In this document: positions 25,547-33,038 of the stretch, in pieces | Position numbering within the stretch: position 1 is the stretch's first letter | Layout of the letters: every line of letters begins with the position of its first letter | NCBI GenBank assembly: GCA_012519025.1 | Contig: JAAYQZ010000005.1 | Span: 1-33,038, forward strand | Reading direction: 5' to 3' | Source: Bacillota bacterium | GTDB lineage: Bacteria; Bacillota; Limnochordia; DTU087 | DNA: 33,038 nucleotides | The notes under the pieces: model-generated | What the model saw: only the letters and a program-made list of their open reading frames with translations | What the model was told of the DNA's origin: nothing | Databases searched by the model: none | Program-made: the position numbers and the translations under genes

Positions 25547-26422
25547 TCAAACGGCACCCAAAAGCCTGCGCAAAGCATCAACAGCTTCTCGTGCCCCTTC
25601 CAGACGTGTTTTCCCTTCTGGGATATAATGCGGTTCAAGAATAAGTGGGCCGCTGTATCCATCATCGAGCAAAGCGGAAATTTGATAGATATAATCAACC
25701 CCACCACTGCCTACCGGCACACAAAGCGGCTTACCGTCACCACCGAAAAACACATCCTTAACATGAACATGCCCAACCCGTCCCCTGATAGCCTCATACC
25801 CTTCTTTAACGCAATCCAGCTCTCCGGCATAAAAAGCATTGCCGGGATCCCAAAGTATAGTCAGATGGTCAAGCAAATTAGAAGGGGCGCTCTTTTTGAG
25901 ATAATCAAATAGCTCGCCCAACTCCCTTCCATAACGAGCATTACAAATCGGTTCATTCTCCACGGCTAAAATGAGCTTGTGCTTTTCGGCTATTTCCGCT
26001 GCTTCCAAAAGGCAGGCTGCAATTTTTTCAACAATGCTTGCTGACCAACCCACCCGCAAGAAAGTAAAAACTCTCAATAAAGGCGTATCGAAAATTTGAC
26101 AAAGCGCTGCTGCCCGTTCCAACAGCGAAAGCTGGTCTTTGAAAGTGGTAAACCCTTCCAACATAAAATCACCTTCACAGCCAACCTGGTCATTACCTTC
26201 CAAAGGTGACTTGAAAATTGGTGAGGAAATTCCCGCGACTTTGAGGTCGTATTCATCTAGTATTGATTTGGCCTCAAACACTGCATCATCCGGGAGTTCC
26301 AAAATATTCTTTCCATCGATGGTACGCAGTTCCACTAAATCAATACCAACACTTTCTACGAACCGGCAGCTTGTCTTTAAATCATCATGAACCTCGTCAG
26401 TAATTATCCCGAGCGGCAGCAA
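25547..26422 (-). CDS. sugar phosphate isomerase/epimerase-like TIM-barrel protein
   Basis: A 291-residue member of the same barrel superfamily as the gene at 24516, but clearly different in sequence. TTG start with GGGAGGT 6 bases upstream. The N-terminal strand LGIITDEVHDDL is characteristic of a subgroup of these enzymes. Probable metal-site residues are Glu in LILAVENEP, Asp in ILWDPGNAFY, His in VGHVHVKDV and Glu in LILEPHY. VPVGSGGVDYIYQISAL precedes the last strand. It is monocistronic, convergent with its relative and divergent from the solo binding-protein gene. Function by family: isomerisation or epimerisation of a sugar or keto-sugar. Confidence 0.87.
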   Translation of the reverse strand: MLPLGIITDEVHDDLKTSCRFVESVGIDLVELRTIDGKNILELPDDAVFEAKSILDEYDLKVAGISSPIFKSPLEGNDQVGCEGDFMLEGFTTFKDQLSLLERAAALCQIFDTPLLRVFTFLRVGWSASIVEKIAACLLEAAEIAEKHKLILAVENEPICNARYGRELGELFDYLKKSAPSNLLDHLTILWDPGNAFYAGELDCVKEGYEAIRGRVGHVHVKDVFFGGDGKPLCVPVGSGGVDYIYQISALLDDGYSGPLILEPHYIPEGKTRLEGAREAVDALRRLLGAV

Positions 26423-26795
26423 ACCATCTACCTCCCATCATGTGGTTGCCTTCTAATAGACCCTCACTGTCTTCTATTGCTGCTTACATTCTATAATTCA
26501 GCCAGATAAACCTTGATCAGGCCGGGCCAAAGGCTATGAATCAACCCGGTACCCGCAGTTTCTTAACCCAAACTTATAGATTGGGATTTTTCTGTTTTGT
26601 TTCCGTGGAAGGAATTAGGGGATCGAGGCAGAATTATTTAAGCAATGGATCGACTAGACGGACATTTCTGTTATACGCAGAGGTGTGTCGGATGATTAAC
26701 AACAATGGAAAGAGGGGGCAAAGCGGAAGTCGGTCCAGGTTCATTGGCATGCAATTACTGTGTTGGAGTGTCAAGACTTCTATGGGAGGTAAACT
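26423..26795. promoter_or_regulatory. 373-base divergent control region (isomerase / solo binding protein)
   Basis: I see no supported gene. An 87-codon frame at 26536-26799 overlaps the next start by four bases but has unprotein-like composition and no good ribosome site. A consensus -10 TATAAT at 26492-26497, with a weak -35-like TGTCTT (26468-26473) 18 bases upstream, could drive the forward binding-protein gene with a leader of nearly 300 bases. The downstream start has its own GGGAGGT. Confidence 0.35.
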
Positions 26796-28715
26796 ATGAG
26801 AAGTAAAAGGCTAATATCAGGATTGCTCATGGCCATACTCGTTTTCTCGCTGGCTACCATCGCTTATGGTTACAACGAGGCTCCTATGTTGAAGGAATTG
26901 GTTGAAGTCGGCAAGTTGCCATCGGTGAATGAACGCCTGCCTAAAAACCCTATGGTTGTAGACGTTGTTGAGCGCATTGGTGATTATGGCGGCACTCTCC
27001 GCACATCCAGCATTGCAGCAGATAGTATGCTGGGGCCCCATGTGATCGTAATGGGTGACGGGATCTTAAAAACAGATTCAGACTACAGTACCGTGATTCC
27101 CAATGTCGCGGAAGCATGGGAGTTATCCGATGACGCCACAAGGTTGACCCTGCATTTAAGAGAAGGCCTTAGGTGGTCTGATGGTGTACCGTTTGATGCC
27201 GATGATATAATGTTTTGGTGGGATGATGTTGAACTAAATGAAGAAATCCGCCCTGTTGGGCCCAGCCGTCGAGTTTGGTGTCCCGGTGGAGAACCCATGA
27301 AAGTTAGGAAAATTGATGATTATACGGTGGAATTTGAGTTTGCCATTCCCAATCCACTGAATGTTAGAGAGTTAGCCCACGGTTCCGGTATGGCCGTTGC
27401 CGGCTTTCCGAAACATTATCTCAAGCAATTCCACCCCAAATATACCCCCAAGGAAGAGTTGGATAAAATAATTGCAGCAGATGATGCTTACGACTATTGG
27501 TATGAAATGTTTTTAGATAAAGCCTCAAGGAGCTCTGGTATCGCAATGCACCCCGGGGTGCCTACTTTATCTGCTTTCGTTGTGGTAAGCAAAGAGCCCG
27601 GTGTCATCCGCCTAGAGCGCAACCCCTATTATTGGAAAGTTGATCCGGAAGGAAACCAACTGCCCTATATAGACAAAGTGGTTGTAAGAAAGGCTTCTAA
27701 CATAACTACAGTTAACTCGCTTATCATCACCGGTGAGGAGGACTTCAACGGTTTCCACACAAGCCTTCAGAACCTCACAACATACAAACAATTTGAAGAC
27801 CAAGGTGATTATCGAGTCTTGCTTTATAATGGGATCTGGGGTACAGAAGTCATGATTCAGTTCAACCAGACATTAGATGATCCCGTTTGGCGAGATATAG
27901 TCAGAGATGTCAGATTCCGCCGCGGCATGTCACTAGCTATCAATAGAGAGGAAATCAACGATACCCTCTATTTCGGCTTAGGTGAACCCCGGCAGGCCAC
28001 TGTGGTTCCCATTTGCTCGTCTTTTGAACCGGAATTCGCAACGGCTTATGCCCAATACGATTTAGATGAAGCGAATAGACTGCTCGATGCAGTGGGACTG
28101 GACCAACGAGACTCCACCGGTTACAGACTGCGCCCGGACGGCAAGCGGTTTACCATAACTGTCGAGTATTGTGAAGCTGATACCCCCAAAACGCCTACAA
28201 TGGAGCTAGTTCGAGAATATTGGGAGGCAGTCGGTGTTCACACGAATTTGAAGCTGATCAGCAATACGCTGCTTGCTGAAAGAGTACCAACCAATGAAGT
28301 TCAAGTCGGTGTCCATCACGGTGACTATGGCACAGATTCACAATTCTATCACTATCCCGTTTGGTATGTGCCTTTGACGTTGGGATGGTCTACTTCTGTT
28401 TGGCCCCAATGGGCACGCTGGTTCACCAGCCACGGCACACAGGGAGAAGAACCTTCGCCAGAGGTTCTGCGGCTGATTGAGCTTTGGGAAGAAATGCAGG
28501 TTACTCTCGATGACAGTGAAAGAGTTGAACTCGGCAAAGACCTACTGCGACTCCACGCTGAAAATACCTGGTTGATAGGTACTGTAGGCAACGCGCCTTA
28601 TGTAGTAATCGCTAAAAACAACCTGCGCAACATACCGGAGACCGGCTGGTGGGGGTATGATGGGTTCTTTGGTTATGTATATTCCCCTGAGCAGTTTTTC
28701 CTTGAGCAAAATTAA
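26796..28715 (+). CDS. ABC transporter family-5 substrate-binding protein (normal domain order)
   Basis: A 639-residue extracytoplasmic peptide/oligosaccharide receptor. The signal peptide is about residues 1-25 (LATIAYG), with no lipobox Cys. In contrast to the protein at 475, the domains are in the usual order: YGGTLRTSSIA near residue 65, VAEAWELSDDATRLTLHLREGLRWSDGVPF (key WSDG near 129), the ERNPYYWKVDPEGNQLPYIDKV segment near 275, VRFRRGMSLAINREEIN near 372, then the C-terminal lobe. The YYWKVDPEGNQLPYID form is typical of the longer family-5 subgroup often found with oligosaccharide importers. ATG with GGGAGGT upstream. No permease or ATPase is adjacent, so it must use a transporter encoded elsewhere, possibly the one at 2277-6879. 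Confidence 0.93.
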   Translation: MRSKRLISGLLMAILVFSLATIAYGYNEAPMLKELVEVGKLPSVNERLPKNPMVVDVVERIGDYGGTLRTSSIAADSMLGPHVIVMGDGILKTDSDYSTVIPNVAEAWELSDDATRLTLHLREGLRWSDGVPFDADDIMFWWDDVELNEEIRPVGPSRRVWCPGGEPMKVRKIDDYTVEFEFAIPNPLNVRELAHGSGMAVAGFPKHYLKQFHPKYTPKEELDKIIAADDAYDYWYEMFLDKASRSSGIAMHPGVPTLSAFVVVSKEPGVIRLERNPYYWKVDPEGNQLPYIDKVVVRKASNITTVNSLIITGEEDFNGFHTSLQNLTTYKQFEDQGDYRVLLYNGIWGTEVMIQFNQTLDDPVWRDIVRDVRFRRGMSLAINREEINDTLYFGLGEPRQATVVPICSSFEPEFATAYAQYDLDEANRLLDAVGLDQRDSTGYRLRPDGKRFTITVEYCEADTPKTPTMELVREYWEAVGVHTNLKLISNTLLAERVPTNEVQVGVHHGDYGTDSQFYHYPVWYVPLTLGWSTSVWPQWARWFTSHGTQGEEPSPEVLRLIELWEEMQVTLDDSERVELGKDLLRLHAENTWLIGTVGNAPYVVIAKNNLRNIPETGWWGYDGFFGYVYSPEQFFLEQN

Positions 28716-28739
28716 AGCATATGACACCCAATAAACTAG

Positions 28740-28773
28740 AAAGTGCCGGGTCGTAAGGCCCGGCACTTTGTTC
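28740..28773 (+). terminator. intrinsic terminator of the solo binding-protein gene
   Basis: A perfect 11-bp stem (28740-28750 with 28759-28769) with an 8-base loop and a TTTGTTC tail lies 24 bases after the stop codon. The stem is nearly symmetric, so it could also act as backup for the reverse tRNA transcript. Confidence 0.8.
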
Positions 28774-28782
28774 AATAAAACC

Positions 28783-28817
28783 AAAAACCCCCAAAGCCAT
28801 TCAGCAATGGAGGTTTT
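28783..28817 (-). terminator. terminator of the tRNA operon
   Basis: On the reverse strand, AAAACCTCC pairs with GGGGGTTTT (one wobble), with an inner CCATT/AATGG stem, followed by a further T and GG. It lies just past the 3' end of tRNA-Lys, the last tRNA of the operon. Confidence 0.75.
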
Positions 28818-28820
28818 CGA

Positions 28821-28896
28821 TGGTGAGCCATCTGGGATTCGAACCCAGGACGCCCGGATTAAAAGTCCGGTGCTCTGCCGACTGAGCTAATGGCTC
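28821..28896 (-). tRNA. tRNA-Lys (anticodon TTT)
   Basis: A 76-base cloverleaf with acceptor stem GAGCCAT/ATGGCTC, TTCGAAT T-loop, anticodon loop CTTTTAA and an encoded CCA end. It is the last of four tRNAs read on the reverse strand. Confidence 0.97.
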
Positions 28897-28899
28897 AAA

Positions 28900-28975
28900 T
28901 GGTGCCGAGAGCCGGAATTGAACCGGCGACACGGGGATTTTCAGTCCCCTGCTCTACCGACTGAGCTATCTCGGC
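28900..28975 (-). tRNA. tRNA-Phe (anticodon GAA)
   Basis: A 76-base cloverleaf with acceptor stem GCCGAGA/TCTCGGC, anticodon loop CTGAAAA, T-loop TTCAATT and encoded CCA. It is third in the tRNA operon, 3 bases from tRNA-Lys. Confidence 0.97.
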
Positions 28976-28980
28976 CAAAA

Positions 28981-29057
28981 TGGCGGAACCGACGGGACTC
29001 GAACCCGCGATCTCCGGCTTGACAGGCCGGTGTGTTAACCAACTACACCACGGTTCC
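28981..29057 (-). tRNA. tRNA-Asp (anticodon GTC)
   Basis: A 77-base cloverleaf with acceptor stem GGAACCG/CGGTTCC, discriminator G, anticodon loop CTGTCAA, T-loop TTCGAGT and encoded CCA. It is second in the operon. Confidence 0.97.
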
Positions 29058-29060
29058 CTA

Positions 29061-29136
29061 TGGTGGGCGAAACAGGACTTGAACCTGTGACCCCCTGCTT
29101 GTAAGGCAGGTGCTCTCCCAGCTGAGCTATTCGCCC
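29061..29136 (-). tRNA. tRNA-Val (anticodon TAC)
   Basis: A 76-base cloverleaf with acceptor stem GGGCGAA/TTCGCCC, anticodon loop CTTACAA, T-loop TTCAAGT and encoded CCA. It is the first tRNA after the promoter. Confidence 0.97.
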
Positions 29137-29166
29137 AAAAAGGCCTTTGCGTGAGCCGCATGACCA

Positions 29167-29195
29167 ATTATAGCATCCCTCCCATCTGAAGTCAA
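29167..29195 (-). promoter_or_regulatory. strong sigma-A promoter of the tRNA operon
   Basis: On the reverse strand, -35 TTGACT (29195-29190), a 17-base spacer and a perfect -10 TATAAT (29172-29167). Transcription should start near 29160, about 24 bases before the mature 5' end of tRNA-Val. This is the best promoter in the window. Confidence 0.88.
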
Positions 29196-29220
29196 CAAGG
29201 AAATACATCGGTAGGCCGAA

Positions 29221-30456
29221 TCACGCATCATCAAGTAATCTCTTTTCACCTTTTAGCTCTTGGATGGGTGTGACATTTTGTGTTACCTCCAGTACTCCGA
29301 TGTACTCTCCCGCATTATCCCGAACAGCAAAGTAGCGGATATAGATAAGCTGGCCTTTTAGCCGAATCCAGAAGTCCGCCACATCCCGCGTTCCGGCCCG
29401 GAAGTCGTCGATAATTTCTGTCACTACATGGACACTTTCAGGTGGGTGGCAATTTTCCACCCTGCGCCCGATGATGGCCTTAGTCCGAGCAAAAATCCTT
29501 TCAGAACCCTGGGAGAAATACCGGACAACATTGTCCCCATCGACAAAGGTAATATCCACAGGCAAGTGATTAAAGATTAACTCAATCTCTGGCAAGGTCA
29601 AAATACCTGTAGATAGCTGCAAATGCCCCTCAGGGATTTGGGTAGGTGTTGTCTCGATCTTGCGGCTTCGTGTCGGTTGCCATTGGTGCGAAGGCGTAAT
29701 GAGTGTATAGCCAATCTCATCACTTTCCTCAGCGACAGCCTGCCATTCGCCTTCGGACAATGTCTCCAGACACATGGGAAACAGGATCTTTTCTTCTTTG
29801 TAGATCATATCCTGCATGGCCTTGAGGACAGGACGGACCTGTGCCTCACTCTGTTTGATCAGCTCATCCCCAGATAGTGTACCTACCTCTATCTGCTGTA
29901 AGAGGACAGAAGTTTTTTTCAAACCGGCGCGGATATCGTCATGGATAGACCACATGACACCTGGAGGGCCTGTGATCCCGTTCCGCTCCAAAAATGGGAA
30001 CAAGATATTTTCTTTCCTGCTATAGTGCTTCTCTACTTCACTTAGCTTGGTGTGAAGTTCTTGCCACCTATTCAGGAGTTCTTGGTTCGCCTCCCTACTA
30101 GATTCTAATCGATTAAGCACCTCCTGCAAATCCCTGATTACTTTTTCCAGAGCCTCATTCTCTAAACGAAAAGTATGGATGGGATGTCCTGGAACACTTT
30201 CAGATGGTGGCTGGACATCTAATGCCTCCTGGAAAACGCTTACATGGACATCACATAAGCGTTTAATCTCTGCCTCTGGGATACCTTCGTCGATAAGTGC
30301 CTGCTCCAGTTGGGAGATCTCGGTTCCTCCAATATCTTCAATGAGAGCCCTGAAGCGGTCCTTCACGTCCTCTACTGATTGACCTGCGTGTAAATCCCTA
30401 ATTATTCTTTTGAGCTGCTCCTGTCGGTAGGCTCGATTATTGATCAGCTCAGTCAC
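29221..30456 (-). CDS. DUF438 / hemerythrin-like / PAS domain protein
   Basis: A 411-residue cytoplasmic protein, probably a redox, oxygen or metal sensor. A DUF438 domain (about 1-85, with LHAGQSVEDVKDRFRALI) is followed by a hemerythrin-like four-helix bundle (about 90-235). Its likely iron ligands are His in HPIHTF, His and Glu in HYSRKENILFPF, His in SIHDDIR and Glu in YKEEKILFPM. A PAS domain (about 285-400, ELIFNHLPVDITFVDGDNVV through GEYIGVLEVTQNVT) completes it. GTG start with GAGGAGGAAGA upstream. This three-domain layout is known from anaerobic Firmicutes. No kinase or output domain is attached, so the signalling partner is not visible. It is 112 bases downstream of the GreA-like gene on the same strand. 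Confidence 0.9.
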   Translation of the reverse strand: MTELINNRAYRQEQLKRIIRDLHAGQSVEDVKDRFRALIEDIGGTEISQLEQALIDEGIPEAEIKRLCDVHVSVFQEALDVQPPSESVPGHPIHTFRLENEALEKVIRDLQEVLNRLESSREANQELLNRWQELHTKLSEVEKHYSRKENILFPFLERNGITGPPGVMWSIHDDIRAGLKKTSVLLQQIEVGTLSGDELIKQSEAQVRPVLKAMQDMIYKEEKILFPMCLETLSEGEWQAVAEESDEIGYTLITPSHQWQPTRSRKIETTPTQIPEGHLQLSTGILTLPEIELIFNHLPVDITFVDGDNVVRYFSQGSERIFARTKAIIGRRVENCHPPESVHVVTEIIDDFRAGTRDVADFWIRLKGQLIYIRYFAVRDNAGEYIGVLEVTQNVTPIQELKGEKRLLDDA

Positions 30457-30568
30457 ATCTTCTTCCTCCTCGATGAGTATTTGGGGTTCTTGATCCCTTG
30501 TTAAGAGATCCTTTGTTTAGATAATAGTTTCCCCACCCGGGAGCCTCTCAAACATTGAAAAGACGGAA

Positions 30569-31057
30569 CTAGCCGACCGATACAGTACATATGGTCATGA
30601 TCTTGTAGACCAACAGCCCCGCTGGTACCTCTACCTTGACTACATCCCCCGGCTTACGGCCTAGAATCGCCTGGCCTACAGGAGAACGATGGGAGATTAG
30701 GCTAGCGGCAGGATCAGCCTCAGCCGACCCCACTATCATGAACTCCATCTCTTCGCCAGTACTGATATCATGCAGTCGCACCCTGTGACCCACTCGCACT
30801 TCATCTGTGTCTAGCTCTCTCGGCTCAATTACCTTGGCATTCCTTAGTAGATTCTCCAGAGCCTGAATTCGACTCTCAATAAAAGCCAATTCCATCTTGG
30901 ACGTCTCATAATCTGGGTTTTCCCATGTGCCTCCTGTAGACAAGGCATCTCGCATTACCGTGGCTGCTTCCTTGCGTCGTACTGTCCTTAGGTAGGTCAG
31001 ATCGTTTTGTAGTCTCTGCAATCCCGCTAAGGTAAGAAAGACTTCTTTCTCAGCCAT
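30569..31057 (-). CDS. greA: GreA/GreB family transcription elongation factor with altered tip
   Basis: RNA polymerase secondary-channel factor that normally stimulates transcript cleavage in backtracked complexes. It has 162 residues from ATG 31057 (MAEKEVFLTLAGLQRL), the usual family start. The frame is open to a GTG at 31138, which would add 27 residues of unfamiliar sequence. The coiled coil (about 10-75) and C-terminal FKBP-like domain (EMEFMIVGSAEADP, SPVGQAILGRKPGDVV) are intact. At the tip, the canonical GDLxEN is GGTWEN: the catalytic Asp is Gly43, while Glu46 remains. It is therefore likely a paralogue with changed activity, not the housekeeping GreA. Divergent from ku. Confidence 0.85.
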   Translation of the reverse strand: MAEKEVFLTLAGLQRLQNDLTYLRTVRRKEAATVMRDALSTGGTWENPDYETSKMELAFIESRIQALENLLRNAKVIEPRELDTDEVRVGHRVRLHDISTGEEMEFMIVGSAEADPAASLISHRSPVGQAILGRKPGDVVKVEVPAGLLVYKIMTICTVSVG

Positions 31058-31211
31058 AGGAAATCTCAACTCCCTGCCATACTGGTTGCTAGCAGTATAT
31101 TCACCAGTAGCCATTGACTTGCTGGAGAAACCTTCCACGGTCAGGCCTTTGGATAAACATAAATGGATGTGCTAATCCTACTTTCAGGAGGGAGTGAAGG
31201 AGGCAAGCTGA

Positions 31212-32084
31212 ATGCGTAGTCTATGGAATGGCTCAATTAGCTTTGGCTTGGTCAACATACCTGTTAAGCTGTATGCAGGTACATCCAGCAATGATATCAA
31301 GTTCAATTACCTTCATAGTGTCTGCCATACACCGCTTAAGTACCAAAAAACATGCCCCACCTGCCACAAAGAGGTTGGCGAAGAGGAAATCGTCAGGGGT
31401 TACGAATTCCAAAAAGGCCAATATGCAATCATGGATGACGCTGATTTCGAAGCCATCACACCTGACAAAACCCGCGCGATTGACATTCTCGATTTTGTTG
31501 AGCTGAAAGACATTGATCCGGTTTATTTCCAAAAGACGTATTTTTTGGAGCCCCAGGAAACTGGCATCAAGGCTTACCACCTATTGAAAAAAGCTATGCT
31601 GGGAAGAGAGCAATTAGCCATTGCCAAAATCGTCATTCGTTCCCGTGAACACTTGGCGGCTTTGCGTGTCTATGGTTCTGGATTGGCACTAGAGACAATG
31701 TACTACCCAAATGAGATTCGTTCCATCGAAGAGTTAGTGCAAGTAACCACAGAACTTACCATTGCTGACCGGGAATTAGAGATGGCTATGATGCTCATTG
31801 ACAATCTAACAACCAAATTCACCCCAGAGAAATACGAGAATGAGTATCAAACCATGCTACTTGGTGTCATCGAGCAAAAGATCGCAGGCAAAGAAGTAAC
31901 CCTAGCGGAACAGCCACCTGCCGCCGGAAAAGTCATCGATCTTATGGCAGCCCTTGAGGCAAGTGTCCAGGCTACCAAGGACAAAGCCGGGCAAACCGAA
32001 GAGCTGCTATCTGACCAGGATGGTTCCCGCCTAAAAACTAGGCGTAGGGGCCGCCAGCGGCCAGAGACCGAGGAGACAGGCTAA
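31212..32084 (+). CDS. ku: Ku protein, bacterial non-homologous end joining
   Basis: DNA-end-binding homodimer that threads onto double-strand breaks and recruits LigD. It has 290 residues, a typical bacterial size. N-terminus MRSLWNGSISFGLVNIPVKLY is the family signature (key WxGxIxFGLVxIPV). CHTPLKYQKTCPTCHKEV (from about 38) is the conserved Cys-rich segment. DFVELKDIDPVYFQKTYFLEP and YHLLKKAML are in the ring core. The C-terminal tail (about 245-290) is polar and basic (RLKTRRRGRQRPETEETG), as in LigD-recruiting or DNA-contacting tails. The ATG follows GAAGGAGG. The ligD ATG begins on the next base after its stop codon. Confidence 0.96.
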   Translation: MRSLWNGSISFGLVNIPVKLYAGTSSNDIKFNYLHSVCHTPLKYQKTCPTCHKEVGEEEIVRGYEFQKGQYAIMDDADFEAITPDKTRAIDILDFVELKDIDPVYFQKTYFLEPQETGIKAYHLLKKAMLGREQLAIAKIVIRSREHLAALRVYGSGLALETMYYPNEIRSIEELVQVTTELTIADRELEMAMMLIDNLTTKFTPEKYENEYQTMLLGVIEQKIAGKEVTLAEQPPAAGKVIDLMAALEASVQATKDKAGQTEELLSDQDGSRLKTRRRGRQRPETEETG

Positions 32085-33038
32085 ATGGCAACGGGATTAC
32101 CCACCTACCTAAAGCCCATGCTAGCCCAAACGGCGGAGCCCTTTGACTCTCACCTATTCTTGTTTGAACCAAAATGGGATGGGTTTCGCTGCCTTGCTTA
32201 CCTAGAAAAGCAGGGTACAAGACTGCAGAGTCGCAATGGGGTAGACTTAACTGGCCATTTTCCGGAACTCTCACGGTTACATCGGCAGATCACGACCACA
32301 CCGGCAATTCTGGATGGAGAAATTATTGTTTTCCATGAAGGGCGGGAGCTCTTTCACTTGCTTCAACAAAAGATGAGAAGAACACCCAAAATCAGCCCTG
32401 ATCCCAGGGACATCCCAGCACTTTTTATCGCCTTTGACATCCTCTATCGCCAGGGCAAGTCCCTCCTTCACCTACCCTTAGAGGAGCGGAAGATGCTGCT
32501 TAGCCAAGGTGTCACCACCAATGAGTATCTTCTCATCAATGGTTATGTACAGGAAGTGGGATTAGCGTTTTTCCAGGCGGCTGTAGCTCAAGGCAGAGAA
32601 GGAGTTATGGGCAAAAAGCTGGACAGCCCCTACCTACCGGGCAAGCGCACCAGGCTATGGGTTAAGATTAAACCCCTAAAAACAGTAGAGGCTGTAGTAA
32701 TCGGGTTCATCCCTAAATCCTCTAGAACCTTTGCCTCCTTGGCCTTGGGACAGTATCTTATGGAAAACGAGCGATTGATTTATGTAGGAAATGTTGGTAC
32801 GGGGTTCACCGAAGTAGCCATGCGGGAGATTCTAGCCAGCCTTACACCACTACCACCCGGAGAAAGGCCCCTAGTCCAACGAATCCCTAAGAGCCTACCT
32901 TCAGTAACTTGGGTCAAACCGGAAATGGTAGTGGAGGTTGGCTACCTAGAATACACTCCCAGTGGTAATCTAAGGCATCCAAGCTATCGTCGTATACGGG
33001 AGGATCTTCTGCCCAAGCGGTGTCTGTTCCAAGGCACC
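32085..33038 (+). CDS. ligD: ATP-dependent DNA ligase LigD, ligase domain (3' truncated by window edge)
   Basis: Seals breaks held by Ku. All 318 codons from ATG 32085 are open to the window end, so the C-terminus, and any polymerase domain, lie outside. The nucleotidyltransferase domain starts GLPTYLKPMLAQ and has the adenylation motif FEPKWDGFR with Lys30 as nucleophile. Motif III-like FIAFDILY and motif IV EGVMGKKLDSPYLPGKR follow, then motif V WVKIKP. The OB-fold (from about VEAVVIGF) continues to VEVGYLEYTPSGNLRHPSYRR. Starting with the ligase domain matches Firmicute LigD (ligase first, polymerase second) and not the Pseudomonas order. It begins directly after ku, so it is co-translated. 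Confidence 0.95.
   Translation, partial: MATGLPTYLKPMLAQTAEPFDSHLFLFEPKWDGFRCLAYLEKQGTRLQSRNGVDLTGHFPELSRLHRQITTTPAILDGEIIVFHEGRELFHLLQQKMRRTPKISPDPRDIPALFIAFDILYRQGKSLLHLPLEERKMLLSQGVTTNEYLLINGYVQEVGLAFFQAAVAQGREGVMGKKLDSPYLPGKRTRLWVKIKPLKTVEAVVIGFIPKSSRTFASLALGQYLMENERLIYVGNVGTGFTEVAMREILASLTPLPPGERPLVQRIPKSLPSVTWVKPEMVVEVGYLEYTPSGNLRHPSYRRIREDLLPKRCLFQGT

Noticed and set aside
26536-26799. 87-codon frame overlapping the solo receptor start by four bases
   Set aside because: The overlap resembles translational coupling, but the composition is not protein-like and the ribosome site is poor.
28895-29167. 90-codon reverse frame across the tRNA genes
   Set aside because: It is produced by reading tRNA genes as protein; all four tRNAs fold as standard cloverleaves.
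1-33038. CRISPR arrays, insertion sequences, phage genes or attachment sites
   Set aside because: No regularly spaced repeats, transposase, integrase or terminal inverted repeats were seen; the only tandem repeat is the short one at 9838-9863.

Overview
The window looks like chromosome from an anaerobic, sugar- and peptide-using bacterium of the Firmicutes (Bacillota) or a close relative. The evidence is AGGAGG-type ribosome sites, frequent TTG and GTG starts, a ku-ligD pair whose ligase domain comes first (the Bacillus-type order), a DUF438/hemerythrin/PAS protein, and four tRNAs with encoded CCA. None of the three substrate-binding proteins has a lipobox cysteine, which would fit a two-membrane (diderm) member better than a classical Gram-positive. 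I cannot name the genus.

Layout. 1-312: end of a membrane protein cut by the window edge. 475-6879: a peptide/oligosaccharide (Dpp/Opp-type) ABC importer operon with three unusual parts: a binding protein whose two halves are in swapped order (an apparent circular permutation), a DppC-like permease with about 230 extra extracytoplasmic residues, and the two ATPases fused in one chain. It ends at a strong terminator. 6987-9741: tldD-tldE protease pair. 9884-12107: a nitroreductase, a reverse-strand ATC-hydrolase-like gene whose terminator lies inside its own coding sequence, and cobO. 12204-14101: a Gfo/Idh/MocA oxidoreductase and a family-4 uracil-DNA glycosylase. 14126-16279 (reverse): DUF362 protein followed by a second Gfo/Idh/MocA enzyme. 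16488-18476: FAD oxidoreductase of the fumarate-reductase flavoprotein type. 18504-24111 (reverse): an operon of sugar-binding protein, two permeases, a lactonase-family beta-propeller and an Old-Yellow-Enzyme with an Fe-S motif. 24516-26422: two convergent TIM-barrel sugar isomerase/epimerase-like genes around a bidirectional terminator. 26796-28715: a solo family-5 binding protein of normal domain order. 28821-29136 (reverse): tRNA Val-Asp-Phe-Lys operon with a clear promoter and terminator. 29221-31057 (reverse): DUF438 protein and a GreA-like factor missing one tip acidic residue. 31212 to the end: ku and ligD, the latter running off the window.

How the genes may work together. The middle of the window reads as a catabolic region. 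A sugar ABC importer brings in a carbohydrate. Two NAD-dependent Gfo/Idh/MocA enzymes, two isomerase-like barrels and a lactonase-type propeller could oxidise, cleave or epimerise it. The OYE and flavoprotein reductases could act on an unsaturated or aromatic part, so a glycoside with a reducible aglycone is a reasonable but unproven substrate guess. The importer at the left and the TldD/TldE pair beside it could form a peptide uptake and processing unit. The right end is housekeeping and double-strand-break repair.
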